The notes beneath the pieces were generated by a model that worked only from the letters and a program-made list of their open reading frames with translations, searched no databases and was not told the origin of the DNA. From assembly GCA_022361275.1 (NCBI GenBank), contig JAKSBE010000448.1, forward strand, positions 1 through 32,411: DNA of 32,411 nt. Reading direction: 5' to 3'. Within the stretch, counting starts at the first letter, position 1; every line of letters starts with the position of its first letter. The stretch comes from Kiloniellales bacterium (lineage in GTDB: Bacteria; Pseudomonadota; Alphaproteobacteria; Kiloniellales; JAKSBE01). The translations under genes and the position numbers were made by a program. Positions 8,911 to 16,168 of the stretch are shown here, piece after piece.

Positions 8911-9660
8911 TCAGGCCCCGGCGGTCTCGCGCTGCCAGTAGATCGCCCGCTTCAGCGACCAGTCGACCAGCTCGTAGAGCAGCACCGCGAAGACCGCGAG
9001 CAGCAGCAGGGCGGCGAACATCAGGTCGGTCCTGCCGCGTCCGACCGACTGCAGCATCAGGTAGCCGAGGCCGGCGCTGGAGCCGACCCATTCCCCGACC
9101 ACCGCGCCGATCGGCGCCACCGCGGCGGCGATGCGGATCCCCGAGCCCAGGGCCGGCAGGGCCGCCGGGACCCGCAGGCGCCAGAGGATCAGCCCCGGGC
9201 GGCCGCCCAGCGAGCGCGCCAGGTCGAGCCAGCCGGGCTCGGTGCGGCTGAGCCCGTCGAAGAAGGCCGCAGTGACGGGGAAGTAGATGATCAGGGTCGC
9301 CATGGCGACCTTGGAGGCCAAGCCGTAGCCCAGCCAGAGCACCAGGACCGGCGCCAGGGCGAAGACCGGGATCGCCTGGCTGACCACCAGCACCGGCATC
9401 AGCCAGCGCCTGGCCGGCGGAACGGCGATCAGGGTCAGCGCCGTCAGGCAGCCGAGCAGGGTGCCGAGCAGCAGGCCCAGGACGATCTCCGACCCGGTGA
9501 CCAGGGCATGGCCCCAGAGAAAGGGCCAGCGATCCACCAGCGCCGTCCCGACCCTGAGCGGCCCGGGCAGGATGAAGTGGGGCGCCGCGGTCAGCCAGAC
9601 CACGGCCTGCCAGAGCCCGACCAGCCCGCAGAGGATGACCAGGGGCCGCAGGGCCCTCAT
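8911..9660 (-). CDS. thiX: ABC transporter permease ThiX (thiamine-precursor uptake)
   Basis: The 249-residue product has about six membrane segments and the binding-protein-dependent permease signature (ARSLGGRPGLILWRLRVPAALPALGSGIRIA), as in the SsuC/TauC/ThiX group. Substrate is inferred from the TPP riboswitch at the head of the operon: ThiXYZ systems import hydroxymethylpyrimidine or formylaminopyrimidine precursors of thiamine. The start ATG at 9660 overlaps the stop of the ATPase gene by four bases. The same frame is open through the ATPase gene upstream, but that part is a shadow. No thiY (periplasmic binding protein) gene is adjacent. Confidence 0.87.
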   Translation of the reverse strand: MRALRPLVILCGLVGLWQAVVWLTAAPHFILPGPLRVGTALVDRWPFLWGHALVTGSEIVLGLLLGTLLGCLTALTLIAVPPARRWLMPVLVVSQAIPVFALAPVLVLWLGYGLASKVAMATLIIYFPVTAAFFDGLSRTEPGWLDLARSLGGRPGLILWRLRVPAALPALGSGIRIAAAVAPIGAVVGEWVGSSAGLGYLMLQSVGRGRTDLMFAALLLLAVFAVLLYELVDWSLKRAIYWQRETAGA

Positions 9661-10460
9661 TCGGCGGCCTCCAGGCTTCCGGCGCGCTTGCCCCCTACCT
9701 GCTGAGACCCTGCCTGCTTGGCGGAGGAGAGCCGCGCCATCAGCTCGGCCAGCAGGCCGGCGAAGGCGGGGTCGCCGAGCGGGCGGGGCGGGGCGCCCGG
9801 CGGCAGCAGCGCATCGTCGAGGCGCGCCGGCCGGCCGGCCATGACGTGGATGCGGTGGCCGAGCCGCAGCGCCTCGGCCGGGTCGTGGGTCACCAGGAAG
9901 ACCGTCCGGCCGGCCAGCAGGCCGGCGGCCAGCTCCTGCAGCTCGAAACGGGTGATGGCGTCGACCGCGGAGAAGGGCTCGTCCATCAGGACCACCGGCC
10001 GGTCCTCCATCAGCGTGCGGGCCAGGGCGCAGCGCTGGCGCATGCCGCCGGAGAGCGCCGCTGGCAGGGCTTCGCCCCAGCCTTCGAGGCCGACCCGCGC
10101 CAGCAGCTCCGCCGCGCGTTCCCGCAGCGCCGGCGTCACCGCCTCGCCGCGCAGGCGCGGGCCCAGCAACAGGTTGTCGCGGACCTTGAGCCAGGGCAGC
10201 AGCAGGTCCTGCTGCGCCAGGTAGGCGACCCGGCCGCTCAGCGGGCGGCCCGTGCCGTCCTCCACCCGGCCCGCGGCGCCCTCGGCCAGGCCGGCGATCA
10301 GGCGCAGCAGGGACGACTTGCCGACCCCGGAGGGCCCGAGGAGGCAGGTGATCTCCCCGGCCGGCAGGTCGAGCGACAGCCCCTCGAAGAGCGGCTCGCC
10401 CTCGAAAGCGAGATGGGCGTCGCGTAGGGCGATGGCGGCTTCGCCGCCGGATGACGTCAT
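9657..10460 (-). CDS. thiZ: ABC transporter ATPase ThiZ (thiamine-precursor uptake)
   Basis: The 267-residue protein is an ABC ATPase with Walker A GPSGVGKS at residues 42-49, Q-loop AQQDLLLPWL, signature LSGGMRQR starting at 135, Walker B VVLMDEP at 155-161 and the switch histidine in LVTHDPAEAL. It resembles the nitrate/sulfonate/HMP importer group. It is the first gene after the TPP riboswitch and is coupled to thiX by an ATGA overlap. The ATG at 10460 follows the riboswitch sequence closely, and the only G-rich ribosome-binding site (GGGAG) is part of the last riboswitch stem, so translational control by TPP is plausible. Confidence 0.88.
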   Translation of the reverse strand: MTSSGGEAAIALRDAHLAFEGEPLFEGLSLDLPAGEITCLLGPSGVGKSSLLRLIAGLAEGAAGRVEDGTGRPLSGRVAYLAQQDLLLPWLKVRDNLLLGPRLRGEAVTPALRERAAELLARVGLEGWGEALPAALSGGMRQRCALARTLMEDRPVVLMDEPFSAVDAITRFELQELAAGLLAGRTVFLVTHDPAEALRLGHRIHVMAGRPARLDDALLPPGAPPRPLGDPAFAGLLAELMARLSSAKQAGSQQVGGKRAGSLEAAE

Positions 10461-10467
10461 CCTTCAC

Positions 10468-10557
10468 GCTCCCTGCGCCAGCATGACCTGGATCAGGTTT
10501 TAGGGGTCGTCCCGTACGCGGGACCTCTCAGCCGATTGACCGACTCCCCCGGTGGCA
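10468..10557 (-). promoter_or_regulatory. TPP riboswitch (THI element)
   Basis: Reading the minus strand, CTGAGAGG (10531-10524) is followed by a GTCCCGCGTACGGGAC hairpin. Next comes ACCTGATCCAGG and then TCATGCTGGCGCAGGGA (ending 10470). These are the conserved blocks of the thiamine pyrophosphate riboswitch (CUGAGA ... ACCUGAUC ... GCGnAGGGA). It lies directly before the ATPase gene and defines the operon as thiamine-regulated; the GGGAG in its last stem overlaps the ribosome-binding region. Confidence 0.95.
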
Positions 10558-10563
10558 GGCAAG

Positions 10564-10593
10564 ACTATAGGCAGCCTATGACGGAGAGAACAA
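10564..10593 (-). promoter_or_regulatory. Sigma-70-like promoter for the TPP-riboswitch operon
   Basis: On the minus strand TTGTTC (10593-10588) and TATAGT (10569-10564) are separated by 18 bases. Transcription would start close to 10557, exactly where the riboswitch fold begins. Confidence 0.55.
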
Positions 10594-10625
10594 GCGGAAC
10601 GCCGAAACAGCCCATGGAGCCAGCC

Positions 10626-11786
10626 GTGCCGACAAAGGGACCGGCTCTCGAGTCCAGGCTCGGCCCCCTCAAGCGTCCGAAGCTGATCGGCAGCGAGATC
10701 TACCGCAGCTCCTCCTACGGCGGCCGGCACCCGCTGTCGATTCCCCGGGTCTCGACGGTCGTCGACCTCTGCCGCAGCCTGAACTGGCTGCCGGAGGCGG
10801 CCTACATCGACAGCCCGCGCGCGACCCCGGAGCAGTTGGCCCGCTTCCACGACCCGGACTACGTCGCGGCGGTGCAGGAGGTGGAGAAGCGCCAGGCGGC
10901 CAGCGAGGTCCAGCGCCGGCGCCACAACCTGGGCTGCAACGGCAACCCGGTCTTCCCCGAGGTCTTCCGGCGCCCGGCCACGGCCTGCGGCGGCTCGATC
11001 CTGGGCGCGGAGCTGATCCTCGACGGCGGCACGGTCTACACCCCGGCCGGCGGCACGCACCACGGCCGGCCCGACCGGGCCAGCGGCTTCTGCTACTTCA
11101 ACGATCCGGTCCTGGCGATCCTGACCCTGCTCGACGCCGGCCTGGAGCGGGTGCTCTACCTGGACCTCGACGCCCACCACGGCGACGGGGTCCAGGACGC
11201 CCTCGGCGGCGACGGACGGGTCCTGGTGGTCTCGCTCCACGAGGCCGGCCGCTGGCCGCTGCGGCGGGGCGAGCCCTACGGCTCCCTTTCCGACCGCGGC
11301 GGCGGCTGGGCCCGCAACCTGCCCCTGCCGCCGGAGACCAACGACAGCGAGTTCGGCTTTCTGATCGAGGCGGCGGTGCTGCCGCTGGCCGAAGGCTTCG
11401 CGCCGCAGGCGGTGGTCCTGCAGGGCGGCGCCGACGCCCTGGCGGAGGATCCGCAGAGCCGCCTGGAGCTGTCGAACCGGGCCCTCTGGGACGCGGTCGC
11501 GGCCGTGGCCGGCTTGGTCCCGCGGCTGCTGGTGCTGGGCGGGGGCGGCTACAATCCCTGGTCCGTGGCGCGCTGCTGGAGCGGGATCTGGGCCCGGCTG
11601 AACCGCCTCGAGATCCCCGAGCGGCTGCCCGAGGACGGCGAAGCGGTCCTGCGTGCCCTGTCCTGGCGCCACAGCCGCGGCCGCAACCCGCCGGAGGCCT
11701 GGTTCACCACCTTGCGGGACCCGCCGAGGCCCGGCCCGGTCCGCGACGAGGTCCGGCGCCTCGCCGCGGCGCTGCCCGGGCTGTGA
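10626..11786 (+). CDS. Histone deacetylase-like / acetoin-utilisation-type amidohydrolase
   Basis: The protein is a zinc-dependent hydrolase of the arginase/deacetylase fold, as in AcuC, acetylpolyamine amidohydrolases and class II HDACs. Motifs visible from the chosen start: PAGGTHHGRPDRASGFCYFND with the catalytic His pair (145-146), LDLDAHHGDGVQD with zinc ligands D182 and H184, LQGGADAL with zinc ligand D270, and LGGGGYNPWSVARCW with the catalytic Tyr. Bacterial substrates may be acetylated proteins or polyamines; this cannot be told from sequence. The GTG at 10626 is preferred because GGAG lies six bases upstream and it clears the divergent thi promoter; ATGs at 10578 and 10614 are alternatives. 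Confidence 0.88.
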   Translation: MPTKGPALESRLGPLKRPKLIGSEIYRSSSYGGRHPLSIPRVSTVVDLCRSLNWLPEAAYIDSPRATPEQLARFHDPDYVAAVQEVEKRQAASEVQRRRHNLGCNGNPVFPEVFRRPATACGGSILGAELILDGGTVYTPAGGTHHGRPDRASGFCYFNDPVLAILTLLDAGLERVLYLDLDAHHGDGVQDALGGDGRVLVVSLHEAGRWPLRRGEPYGSLSDRGGGWARNLPLPPETNDSEFGFLIEAAVLPLAEGFAPQAVVLQGGADALAEDPQSRLELSNRALWDAVAAVAGLVPRLLVLGGGGYNPWSVARCWSGIWARLNRLEIPERLPEDGEAVLRALSWRHSRGRNPPEAWFTTLRDPPRPGPVRDEVRRLAAALPGL

Positions 11787-11827
11787 TTGCCCTTGCATGG
11801 CGGCGCGCTCGGCGATACTCCGGAAGC

Positions 11828-12310
11828 ATGTCGATCGCCCCCGCAGCCCTGTCCCGCCTCGTGGTGCTGGTCGCGCTGATCACGTTCGCCGCCGCGGCGC
11901 CGGCGACGTCGAGCACCGACTTTCCGCAAGGGGACCTGGCGATCGTGACCGTGACGGGTGCGCGCCACGACTTCCGCATCGAGCTGGCGGTGACCCCGGA
12001 GCAGCGGGCCCAGGGCCTGATGCACCGCAGGTCGCTGGCGCCGGACGCGGGCATGCTCTTCGTCTATGCCCGGACGCGGGAAGTCGCGATGTGGATGAAG
12101 AACACCTTCGTTTCCCTCGACATGCTGTTCATCTCGGCCGAGGGAGAGGTGGTGCGGATTGCGGAGCGGACCGAGCCGCTGTCGCTGACCACGATCCGGT
12201 CGGGATCGCCGGTCAAAGGGGTCTTGGAGGTGGTCGCTGGAACGGTTGCCAGGCTCGGCATCCGACCCGGCGACCGGATTCTGCATCCGGCCTTCGGGTC
12301 GACCCCCTAG
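11828..12310 (+). CDS. Secreted DUF192 family protein
   Basis: The product of 160 residues opens with a hydrophobic signal peptide (residues 9-24, ending AAAAPATS). It continues with the DUF192 signature: FRIELAVTPEQRAQGLMHRRSLAPDAGMLFVY, then MWMKNTFVSLDMLFISAEGEVVRI, and VLEVVAGTVARLGIRPGDRI. The family forms a small beta barrel found in periplasmic proteins of many proteobacteria and has no agreed function. The ATG at 11828 has GGAAG just upstream; a longer in-frame start at 11783 would put a basic non-signal segment in front. It follows the deacetylase-like gene in the same direction with a 41-base gap. Confidence 0.92.
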   Translation: MSIAPAALSRLVVLVALITFAAAAPATSSTDFPQGDLAIVTVTGARHDFRIELAVTPEQRAQGLMHRRSLAPDAGMLFVYARTREVAMWMKNTFVSLDMLFISAEGEVVRIAERTEPLSLTTIRSGSPVKGVLEVVAGTVARLGIRPGDRILHPAFGSTP

Positions 12311-12335
12311 GAACCGCGCCCGGTTGCGGGCTTGC

Positions 12336-12632
12336 TCAGGCCTCGGGCTCGCGGGCGAGCTTCTCCATCATGCGCCAGCCTTCGCCGGCGGCCACCAGGC
12401 AGCTCATGCCCTGCGGCGAGGTGATGATGATCGACCAGGTCTTGCCTTCGCCGGTGCTCAGCACCTCGATCAGGCCGCCATTGTGGGTGACGCCGAGGGC
12501 GACCGGTGCCTCGCGATACTTGTCGGAAAGCTGCTTGATCACGCTGTCGCGCGTGTTGCACTGGGGCTCCGCAGAGGCCGCGGAGGTCGAGAGGGCGAGA
12601 ATGGCACCGGTGGTGATGACCGTCTTCCACAT
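12336..12632 (-). CDS. Small secreted protein of unknown function
   Basis: The 98-residue product is not recognised as a named family. Residues 1-22 (MWKTVITTGAILALSTSAASAE) form a clear Sec signal peptide with an ASA-E cleavage site. The mature part, about 76 residues, begins PQCNTRDSVIKQLSDKYREAPVALGVTHNGGLIEVL and ends TWSIIITSPQGMSCLVAAGEGW, with one cysteine near each end that could form a disulfide. The ATG at 12632 is chosen because it starts the signal peptide and follows AAAGGGG. The leader is about 130 bases long and AT-rich and contains a CtrA-like palindrome. It converges on the DUF192 gene. Confidence 0.82.
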   Translation of the reverse strand: MWKTVITTGAILALSTSAASAEPQCNTRDSVIKQLSDKYREAPVALGVTHNGGLIEVLSTGEGKTWSIIITSPQGMSCLVAAGEGWRMMEKLAREPEA

Positions 12633-12762
12633 GGGAGACCCCTTTCTTGGACAAGGGTTTTTCCGCGGCTGTCGGGCCAAACTGTGCTGGCTTTCCGGCC
12701 GGCTCGTGGGGCGAGTTTCACAGGGAAGACTGAAAATCGGATTAATTTTTCCTAAAGAAAGT

Positions 12763-12778
12763 ATTAACCATGGTTAAT
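12763..12778. promoter_or_regulatory. Palindrome ATTAACCATGGTTAAT, inverted CtrA half-sites
   Basis: This perfect 16-base palindrome contains TTAACCAT on both strands, which equals the second half of the alphaproteobacterial CtrA box. A degenerate partner (TAAA, seven bases upstream on the plus strand) gives TAAA-N7-TTAACC. It lies in the AT-rich space between the methyltransferase gene and the small secreted protein gene. Binding by CtrA is inferred. Confidence 0.45.
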
Positions 12779-12819
12779 CCAATCTTTTCTAAATATATCA
12801 AAGGGTTGTGAGAAAGTCT

Positions 12820-13482
12820 TCAGCGCTTTCGGGCCAGGCTCAGGCCGTCGCTGATCGGCACCAGCGAGAGCGAGATTCGGGGGTCGTCGCGCAGCCTGAG
12901 GTTGAGGGCGCGGATCGCTTCGGTGTCCGGATCACGGGCCGCCGGATCGGCCACCCGGCCGTCCCAGAGCACGTTGTCGACCGCAAGGAGGCCGCCCTGG
13001 CGCAGGAGTTCCAGGCAACGCGCGTAATAGGCCCCGTAGTTGCTCTTGTCGGCGTCGATGAAGGCGAAATCGAAGCTTCCGGCGGCGCCTTCGGCCAGCA
13101 GCCGGTCGAGGGTGTCCAGCGCAGGCGCGAGGCGCAGATCGATCTTATGCGCGACCCCCGCCTCGGCCCAGTAGCGCCGGGCCACGGCGGTGGTCTCGGG
13201 CTCGACGTCGCAGGCGACGATCCGGCCGTCGGGCGGCAGGGCCAAGGCCATGGCCAGGGCGGAATAGCCGGTGAAGGTGCCGATCTCCAGGATCCGCTTC
13301 GCGCCGGTGAGCTCGATCAGGAGCGCCATGAACTGCCCCTGCTCCGGCGAGATCTGCATCCCGGCGTCGCCGCGCCGGGCGGTCTCCTCGCGCAGCCGCG
13401 CGAGCAGGGCGGGCTCCCGCAGGGAGGTCTCCAGCAGGTAGCGGTGGAGGTCTTCGGTCAGGGCGGTCGGGCGGTAGGACAT
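12820..13482 (-). CDS. SAM-dependent O-methyltransferase (family 3)
   Basis: The 220-residue product matches the caffeoyl-CoA O-methyltransferase-like family. Its SAM-binding motif I is ILEIGTFTGYSALAMALALPPDGRIVACDVEPE, followed by DFAFIDADKSNYGAYYARCLELLRQGGLLAVDNVLWDGRV, which supplies the metal-binding Asp and Asn residues, and the MQISPEQGQFMALLIELTGAKRILEIG lead-in. These enzymes methylate catechol-type hydroxyls using a divalent metal; the natural substrate in bacteria is generally unknown. It stands alone between the palindromic repeat and the small secreted protein gene. Confidence 0.93.
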   Translation of the reverse strand: MSYRPTALTEDLHRYLLETSLREPALLARLREETARRGDAGMQISPEQGQFMALLIELTGAKRILEIGTFTGYSALAMALALPPDGRIVACDVEPETTAVARRYWAEAGVAHKIDLRLAPALDTLDRLLAEGAAGSFDFAFIDADKSNYGAYYARCLELLRQGGLLAVDNVLWDGRVADPAARDPDTEAIRALNLRLRDDPRISLSLVPISDGLSLARKR

Positions 13483-13589
13483 GGAGGCTCTCGGCTTTGG
13501 AAGGGGGAACGCCAGTCTACAACGACAGTCTACGGCGCGGCCCGGACGGCCGACAATGGATGCGGCTCTTGGTCCGATTCTTGCCAGCT

Positions 13590-13693
13590 AGAGCAGCCCG
13601 CGTTCATTCGAACGCGGATAAGCTGCTCTAACTCTATGGAATAGATCAAATGATCTGCGTTTAATTGAGTCCAATTAAACGCAGTTTGATCTA
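13590..13693. repeat. Composite palindromic element of two nested hairpins
   Basis: Hairpin 1 (13590-13629) has outer arms AGAGCAGC/GCTGCTCT and inner arms CCGCGTTC/GAACGCGG, all perfect. Hairpin 2 (13642-13693) has outer arms TAGATCAAA/TTTGATCTA and 13-base inner arms CTGCGTTTAATTG/CAATTAAACGCAG around an AGTC loop. The loop junction creates a GANTC site. The whole is about 104 bases, more AT-rich than its surroundings, and looks like a mobile palindromic unit of the MITE/REP class. The stop codon of the neighbouring minus-strand gene lies in its last three bases. Confidence 0.8.
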
Positions 13694-14083
13694 GGCTTGG
13701 CCGGCCCCGCGTGCCGACGTCAAGGCCTCCTCGAGCCGCCGCAGGGCCAGCCGCAGGCGGATCCGGGCCGCCGCGCGCCGGGCGAGACGGTGGCGCCGCC
13801 GGTGGTAGCCGAGCTCGAGCAGTGCCAGGTCCTCGCCGGTCTCGTCCGCCGCAGCCCGGGCGCGCCGCGTCTCGGCGCAACTCGTGCGGGCTTCGCGGCG
13901 GGCCACGGCCATCAGGCCTTCCAGGTGGAGCAGACGCTGCCGGAGAGGATCGCGGCCCCGCAAGCGGTCTCGCAGCGCCGGCGGCAGGGCGTCGTAGCGC
14001 AGCTCGTCGGCCAGCTCGGGTGCCGAGCCGGGGACTGGGTCGCCCGCGGCCTGACCGTGTCTCGTGATATCATCGTACATCAT
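13691..14083 (-). CDS. Arg/Ala-rich protein of unknown function beside the phage-type repressor
   Basis: The 130-residue product is not recognised. It is rich in Arg, Ala and Leu, with long helical stretches (LRQRLLHLEGLMAVARREARTSC, RIRLRLALRRLEEALTSA) and no membrane segment. It begins MMYDDITRHGQ; the start codon sits inside an inverted repeat carrying GTACGA motifs, with a TATTAT -10-like hexamer only about 16 bases upstream, so the message would be nearly leaderless. The TAG stop is formed by the end of the composite palindromic element, which suggests the element inserted at or created the 3' end. Coding is plausible rather than certain; the antisense frame is also open. Confidence 0.45.
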   Translation of the reverse strand: MMYDDITRHGQAAGDPVPGSAPELADELRYDALPPALRDRLRGRDPLRQRLLHLEGLMAVARREARTSCAETRRARAAADETGEDLALLELGYHRRRHRLARRAAARIRLRLALRRLEEALTSARGAGQA

Positions 14084-14105
14084 CGCGAAAGTGTACGATA
14101 ATATC
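14066..14105. promoter_or_regulatory. Inverted repeat with GTACGA sites (candidate repressor operator)
   Basis: GATATCATCGTACA (14066-14079) and TGTACGATAATATC (14092-14105) form inverted arms matching at 13 of 14 positions, separated by 12 bases. The repeat covers the start codon and the -10-like region of the minus-strand gene at 13691-14083. Another copy of the half-site, TGTACGAAATCTC, lies at 14129-14141. Confidence 0.6.
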
Positions 14106-14168
14106 GCGGTCCCGTCAAAGCCGGCTCTGTACGAAATCTCCGCGCAGCCCGCGCGCGCCGGCGCGGCT

Positions 14169-14969
14169 TCAGGTCCACTGCCAGCGGCCGATGACCCGGC
14201 CGTTGACGGTGACGTCCTCCAGGGGACGCTCGTAGACTCCGTAGTCGGCGTTGGCGCTGATCAGCCGCAAGGTGGCCGGCTCGGAGTAGGGGATGACCTC
14301 GAGCCGCTTGATCACCAGGCCGAAGCCGTCCCAGACGATGAACACGCCCGGCGGCGAGGGCAGGCGGTCTTCGGTGTTCACCAGGACCCTTTCGCCCGGC
14401 CGGAAGTCCGGCACCATGCTGTCGCCGTGGACCCGGATGATGCGCAGCGAGGCCGGCGCGGCATGGGTGTGGCTGCGCAGGAAGTCGAAGGGGATCTGCC
14501 ATTCGGCGATCGCCGCCTGGGGGTCCGCGAGGTCCGGAATCGCCCCGCCGCCGGCCAGCGCCCGGACGTCGAGCTCGGGGATCGGCGCCAGGGCCGCGGC
14601 CTCGCCGCCGGCTCCGGGGCGCCGGCGCGGCGGCTTGCGGTTCCGCGCGTGCCGCTCGGACTCGGCGCCTCTGGCCACGTGGCCGGCGGTGCCTGGGACC
14701 GCGCCGGGCTCCCCCGCGAAGAGGGCCCGGGTCACCCCGGCGAGGGCCAGGACGTCGTTGCTGGTGATCGCCGGCTCGCCCCGGCCGACCAGCACCGCCT
14801 CGAGCTGCTTGGCCAGCTCCAGCGGCAGGTAGGGCTTGCGGTACTTGTCCTCGTAGGAGGCATAGGTCGAGGCCGGCCGGTCGATGGCCGAAGCCACCTC
14901 GCGCACCGAGAGGCCGCTGCGTTCGCGCAGGCGCTTGAGGTTTCGGGCCGCTGCCGAGGTCTCTGCCAT
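14169..14969 (-). CDS. Phage-type repressor: HTH plus S24 (LexA-like) autoprotease
   Basis: The 266-residue protein starts with an XRE-type helix-turn-helix (residues 5-60: NLKRLRERSGLSVREVASAIDRPASTYASYE). A Pro/Arg-rich linker follows, and it ends in a peptidase S24 domain. The catalytic Ser is in VHGDSMVPDFRPGERVLV and the Lys in GLVIKRLEVIP. An Ala-Gly pair in ALAGGGA before this domain is a candidate self-cleavage site. Such proteins repress prophage genes until RecA-stimulated cleavage. The ATG at 14969 is chosen because a TACAAT -10 hexamer lies 10-15 bases upstream, implying a nearly leaderless message as for lambda cI; in-frame ATGs at 14978 and 15056 are less likely. Confidence 0.88.
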   Translation of the reverse strand: MAETSAAARNLKRLRERSGLSVREVASAIDRPASTYASYEDKYRKPYLPLELAKQLEAVLVGRGEPAITSNDVLALAGVTRALFAGEPGAVPGTAGHVARGAESERHARNRKPPRRRPGAGGEAAALAPIPELDVRALAGGGAIPDLADPQAAIAEWQIPFDFLRSHTHAAPASLRIIRVHGDSMVPDFRPGERVLVNTEDRLPSPPGVFIVWDGFGLVIKRLEVIPYSEPATLRLISANADYGVYERPLEDVTVNGRVIGRWQWT

Positions 14970-14978
14970 GGCGGCCAT

Positions 14979-15048
14979 ATTGTACGACCTGTCCGCACGA
15001 TGCAACACGAAAATCTCGTTGACAGGAATAGCGAAAAAATCGTACTTA
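14979..15048. promoter_or_regulatory. Divergent promoter/operator region of the repressor and the plus-strand operon
   Basis: On the plus strand TTGACA (15019-15024) and TACTTA (15043-15048) with an 18-base spacer form a good sigma-70 promoter for the gene at 15055. On the minus strand TACAAT (14984-14979) serves the repressor. A GTACGA copy overlaps each -10 region (14982-14987 on plus, the inverse at 15041-15046), where a bound repressor would block both promoters. Confidence 0.65.
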
Positions 15049-15054
15049 TCTGCC

Positions 15055-15294
15055 ATGATCTCTTCATCCCATCGCCGTCGAGAACGCCGCCGCCGAAGGT
15101 CGCGGCGTCCGCACAAGCTGCTCAAGGGCATCGCCAGCAATCTGGTCCGTCATCCGCACTATCCCTGGCTCGCCTTCGATCCCCGCGGGGTCGCCGCGGT
15201 CGAGGCCAGCCGCGACTTTTACAAGAAGCCTGGGCACAAGACGCCCGGGGCCGCTGCCGTCCGGAGCCCGGAGGGAGCGATCCATGCCGACTAG
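15055..15294 (+). CDS. Small basic protein, first gene of the operon divergent from the repressor
   Basis: The 79-residue product is not recognised. It starts with an extremely Arg-rich segment (MISSSHRRRERRRRRSRRPHK), then LLKGIASNLVRHPHYPWLAFDPRGVAAVEASRDFYKKPGH. The basic N-terminus suggests nucleic-acid binding. It begins 7 bases after the -10 hexamer of a strong promoter, so the transcript would have essentially no leader. The next gene starts inside its last four codons. By position it corresponds to the cro/early gene slot of a lambdoid immunity region, but there is no visible HTH. Confidence 0.6.
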   Translation: MISSSHRRRERRRRRSRRPHKLLKGIASNLVRHPHYPWLAFDPRGVAAVEASRDFYKKPGHKTPGAAAVRSPEGAIHAD

Positions 15295-15484
15295 GCTCCA
15301 GGCCTTCCTGGCCCAGCAGCGGTCCCGGGGCATGTCCGAGCAGGCGATTCGCCGGGCCCTGGGCCTGTCGCGCGAGGCGGCCGCCGAAGCGGAGCTCTTC
15401 GGCCAGAAGACCGGCGCCCGGAGCGGCGACGGGCGCCGCCCCCGGCGCCGAGCGCCCGCGGCGGGGCGAGGACGTTCGGCATGA
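15284..15484 (+). CDS. Small HTH-like protein in the immunity operon
   Basis: The 66-residue product is not assigned to a family. Residues 1-38 (MPTRLQAFLAQQRSRGMSEQAIRRALGLSREAAAEAEL) have the spacing of a short helix-turn-helix; the remainder is an Arg/Gly/Ala tail that looks disordered. A GGAGG ribosome-binding site precedes the ATG at 15284. It overlaps the upstream gene by 11 bases and the downstream gene by four (ATGA), so the three genes form a tight operon. Confidence 0.6.
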   Translation: MPTRLQAFLAQQRSRGMSEQAIRRALGLSREAAAEAELFGQKTGARSGDGRRPRRRAPAAGRGRSA

Positions 15485-16029
15485 CCGCTCCCTCGGCGCG
15501 CGTGAAGACCTGGGTCTCCTGGCCGGTCGCCTCCAGGCGAGGCGGGCATCTGCGCCGACGGGTCGAGGTCCGGGGCTGGGAAGCGCCGCCGGAGGACCCG
15601 ATCGACGAGGCCACCGGCGAGCCCCTGGTCTGGGAAGCCGGCCACGTCCGGGCCTGGATCCGGGAGGCCATGGAGACCCTCCGGCGCCTGCCCCTGCCGA
15701 AGGACGGCCTGCCGCGCCGGCCCAGCAGCCACATGCCCGACGTCGTACGCGAACTGGTGGAGGCCTACGGCTATGACAGGGGGCGGGCCCGCGCGCCGGT
15801 CTCACGCCGCGAGATCGGCCGCCTCGACCAGGTGCTCGACTGGCTGATGGTCCTGTCCGACCGGCGCGACGCGGTGGTCGTCACGGGGCTGGCCCTGGGC
15901 CTCAACCTGCGGGCCGCCGGCCGTCTGGTCGGCCGCAGCCACGAATGGTGCCGGCAGCGCGAGCGGGCGGCGGTGGCGGCCATCGCCCGGCGCCTGAACC
16001 AGGAGCGGCAGCGCCGGACGGCGTCGTAA
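15481..16029 (+). CDS. DUF6362-like protein, probable DNA-binding
   Basis: The 182-residue product resembles DUF6362 proteins found in alphaproteobacterial prophage-like loci. It has VRAWIREAMETLRRLPLPKDGLPRRPSSHMPDVVRELVEAYGYDRGRAR, then ISRREIGRLD-type and VLDWLMVLSDRRDAVVVTGLALGLNLRAAGRLVGRSHEWCRQRERAAVAAIA. That last part looks like a sigma region 4-type helix-turn-helix. It is the last gene of the three-gene operon facing the S24 repressor. A role in regulating late or packaging genes is possible but not shown. Confidence 0.7.
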   Translation: MTAPSARVKTWVSWPVASRRGGHLRRRVEVRGWEAPPEDPIDEATGEPLVWEAGHVRAWIREAMETLRRLPLPKDGLPRRPSSHMPDVVRELVEAYGYDRGRARAPVSRREIGRLDQVLDWLMVLSDRRDAVVVTGLALGLNLRAAGRLVGRSHEWCRQRERAAVAAIARRLNQERQRRTAS

Positions 16030-16046
16030 GCCAGCGCCAGGGAACG

Positions 16047-16090
16047 GGCGGGCGGCGCGGTCGCTCCGGCGTCGCCACGGGCCGCCCGCC
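16047..16090 (+). terminator. GC-rich hairpin after the DUF6362-like gene
   Basis: GGCGGGCGGC (16047-16056) and GCCGCCCGCC (16081-16090) are perfect inverted arms with a 24-base loop, 18 bases after the stop codon. No clear T-run follows, so it may be a weak terminator or simply stabilise the mRNA end. Confidence 0.35.
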
Positions 16091-16168
16091 GTCCCCGCCG
16101 TTTAGGGCGTATCAACCAATTCTGGATAGGCTTTCGGTTCCAAGCAGACGCTTCACGGATCGCGGCCG

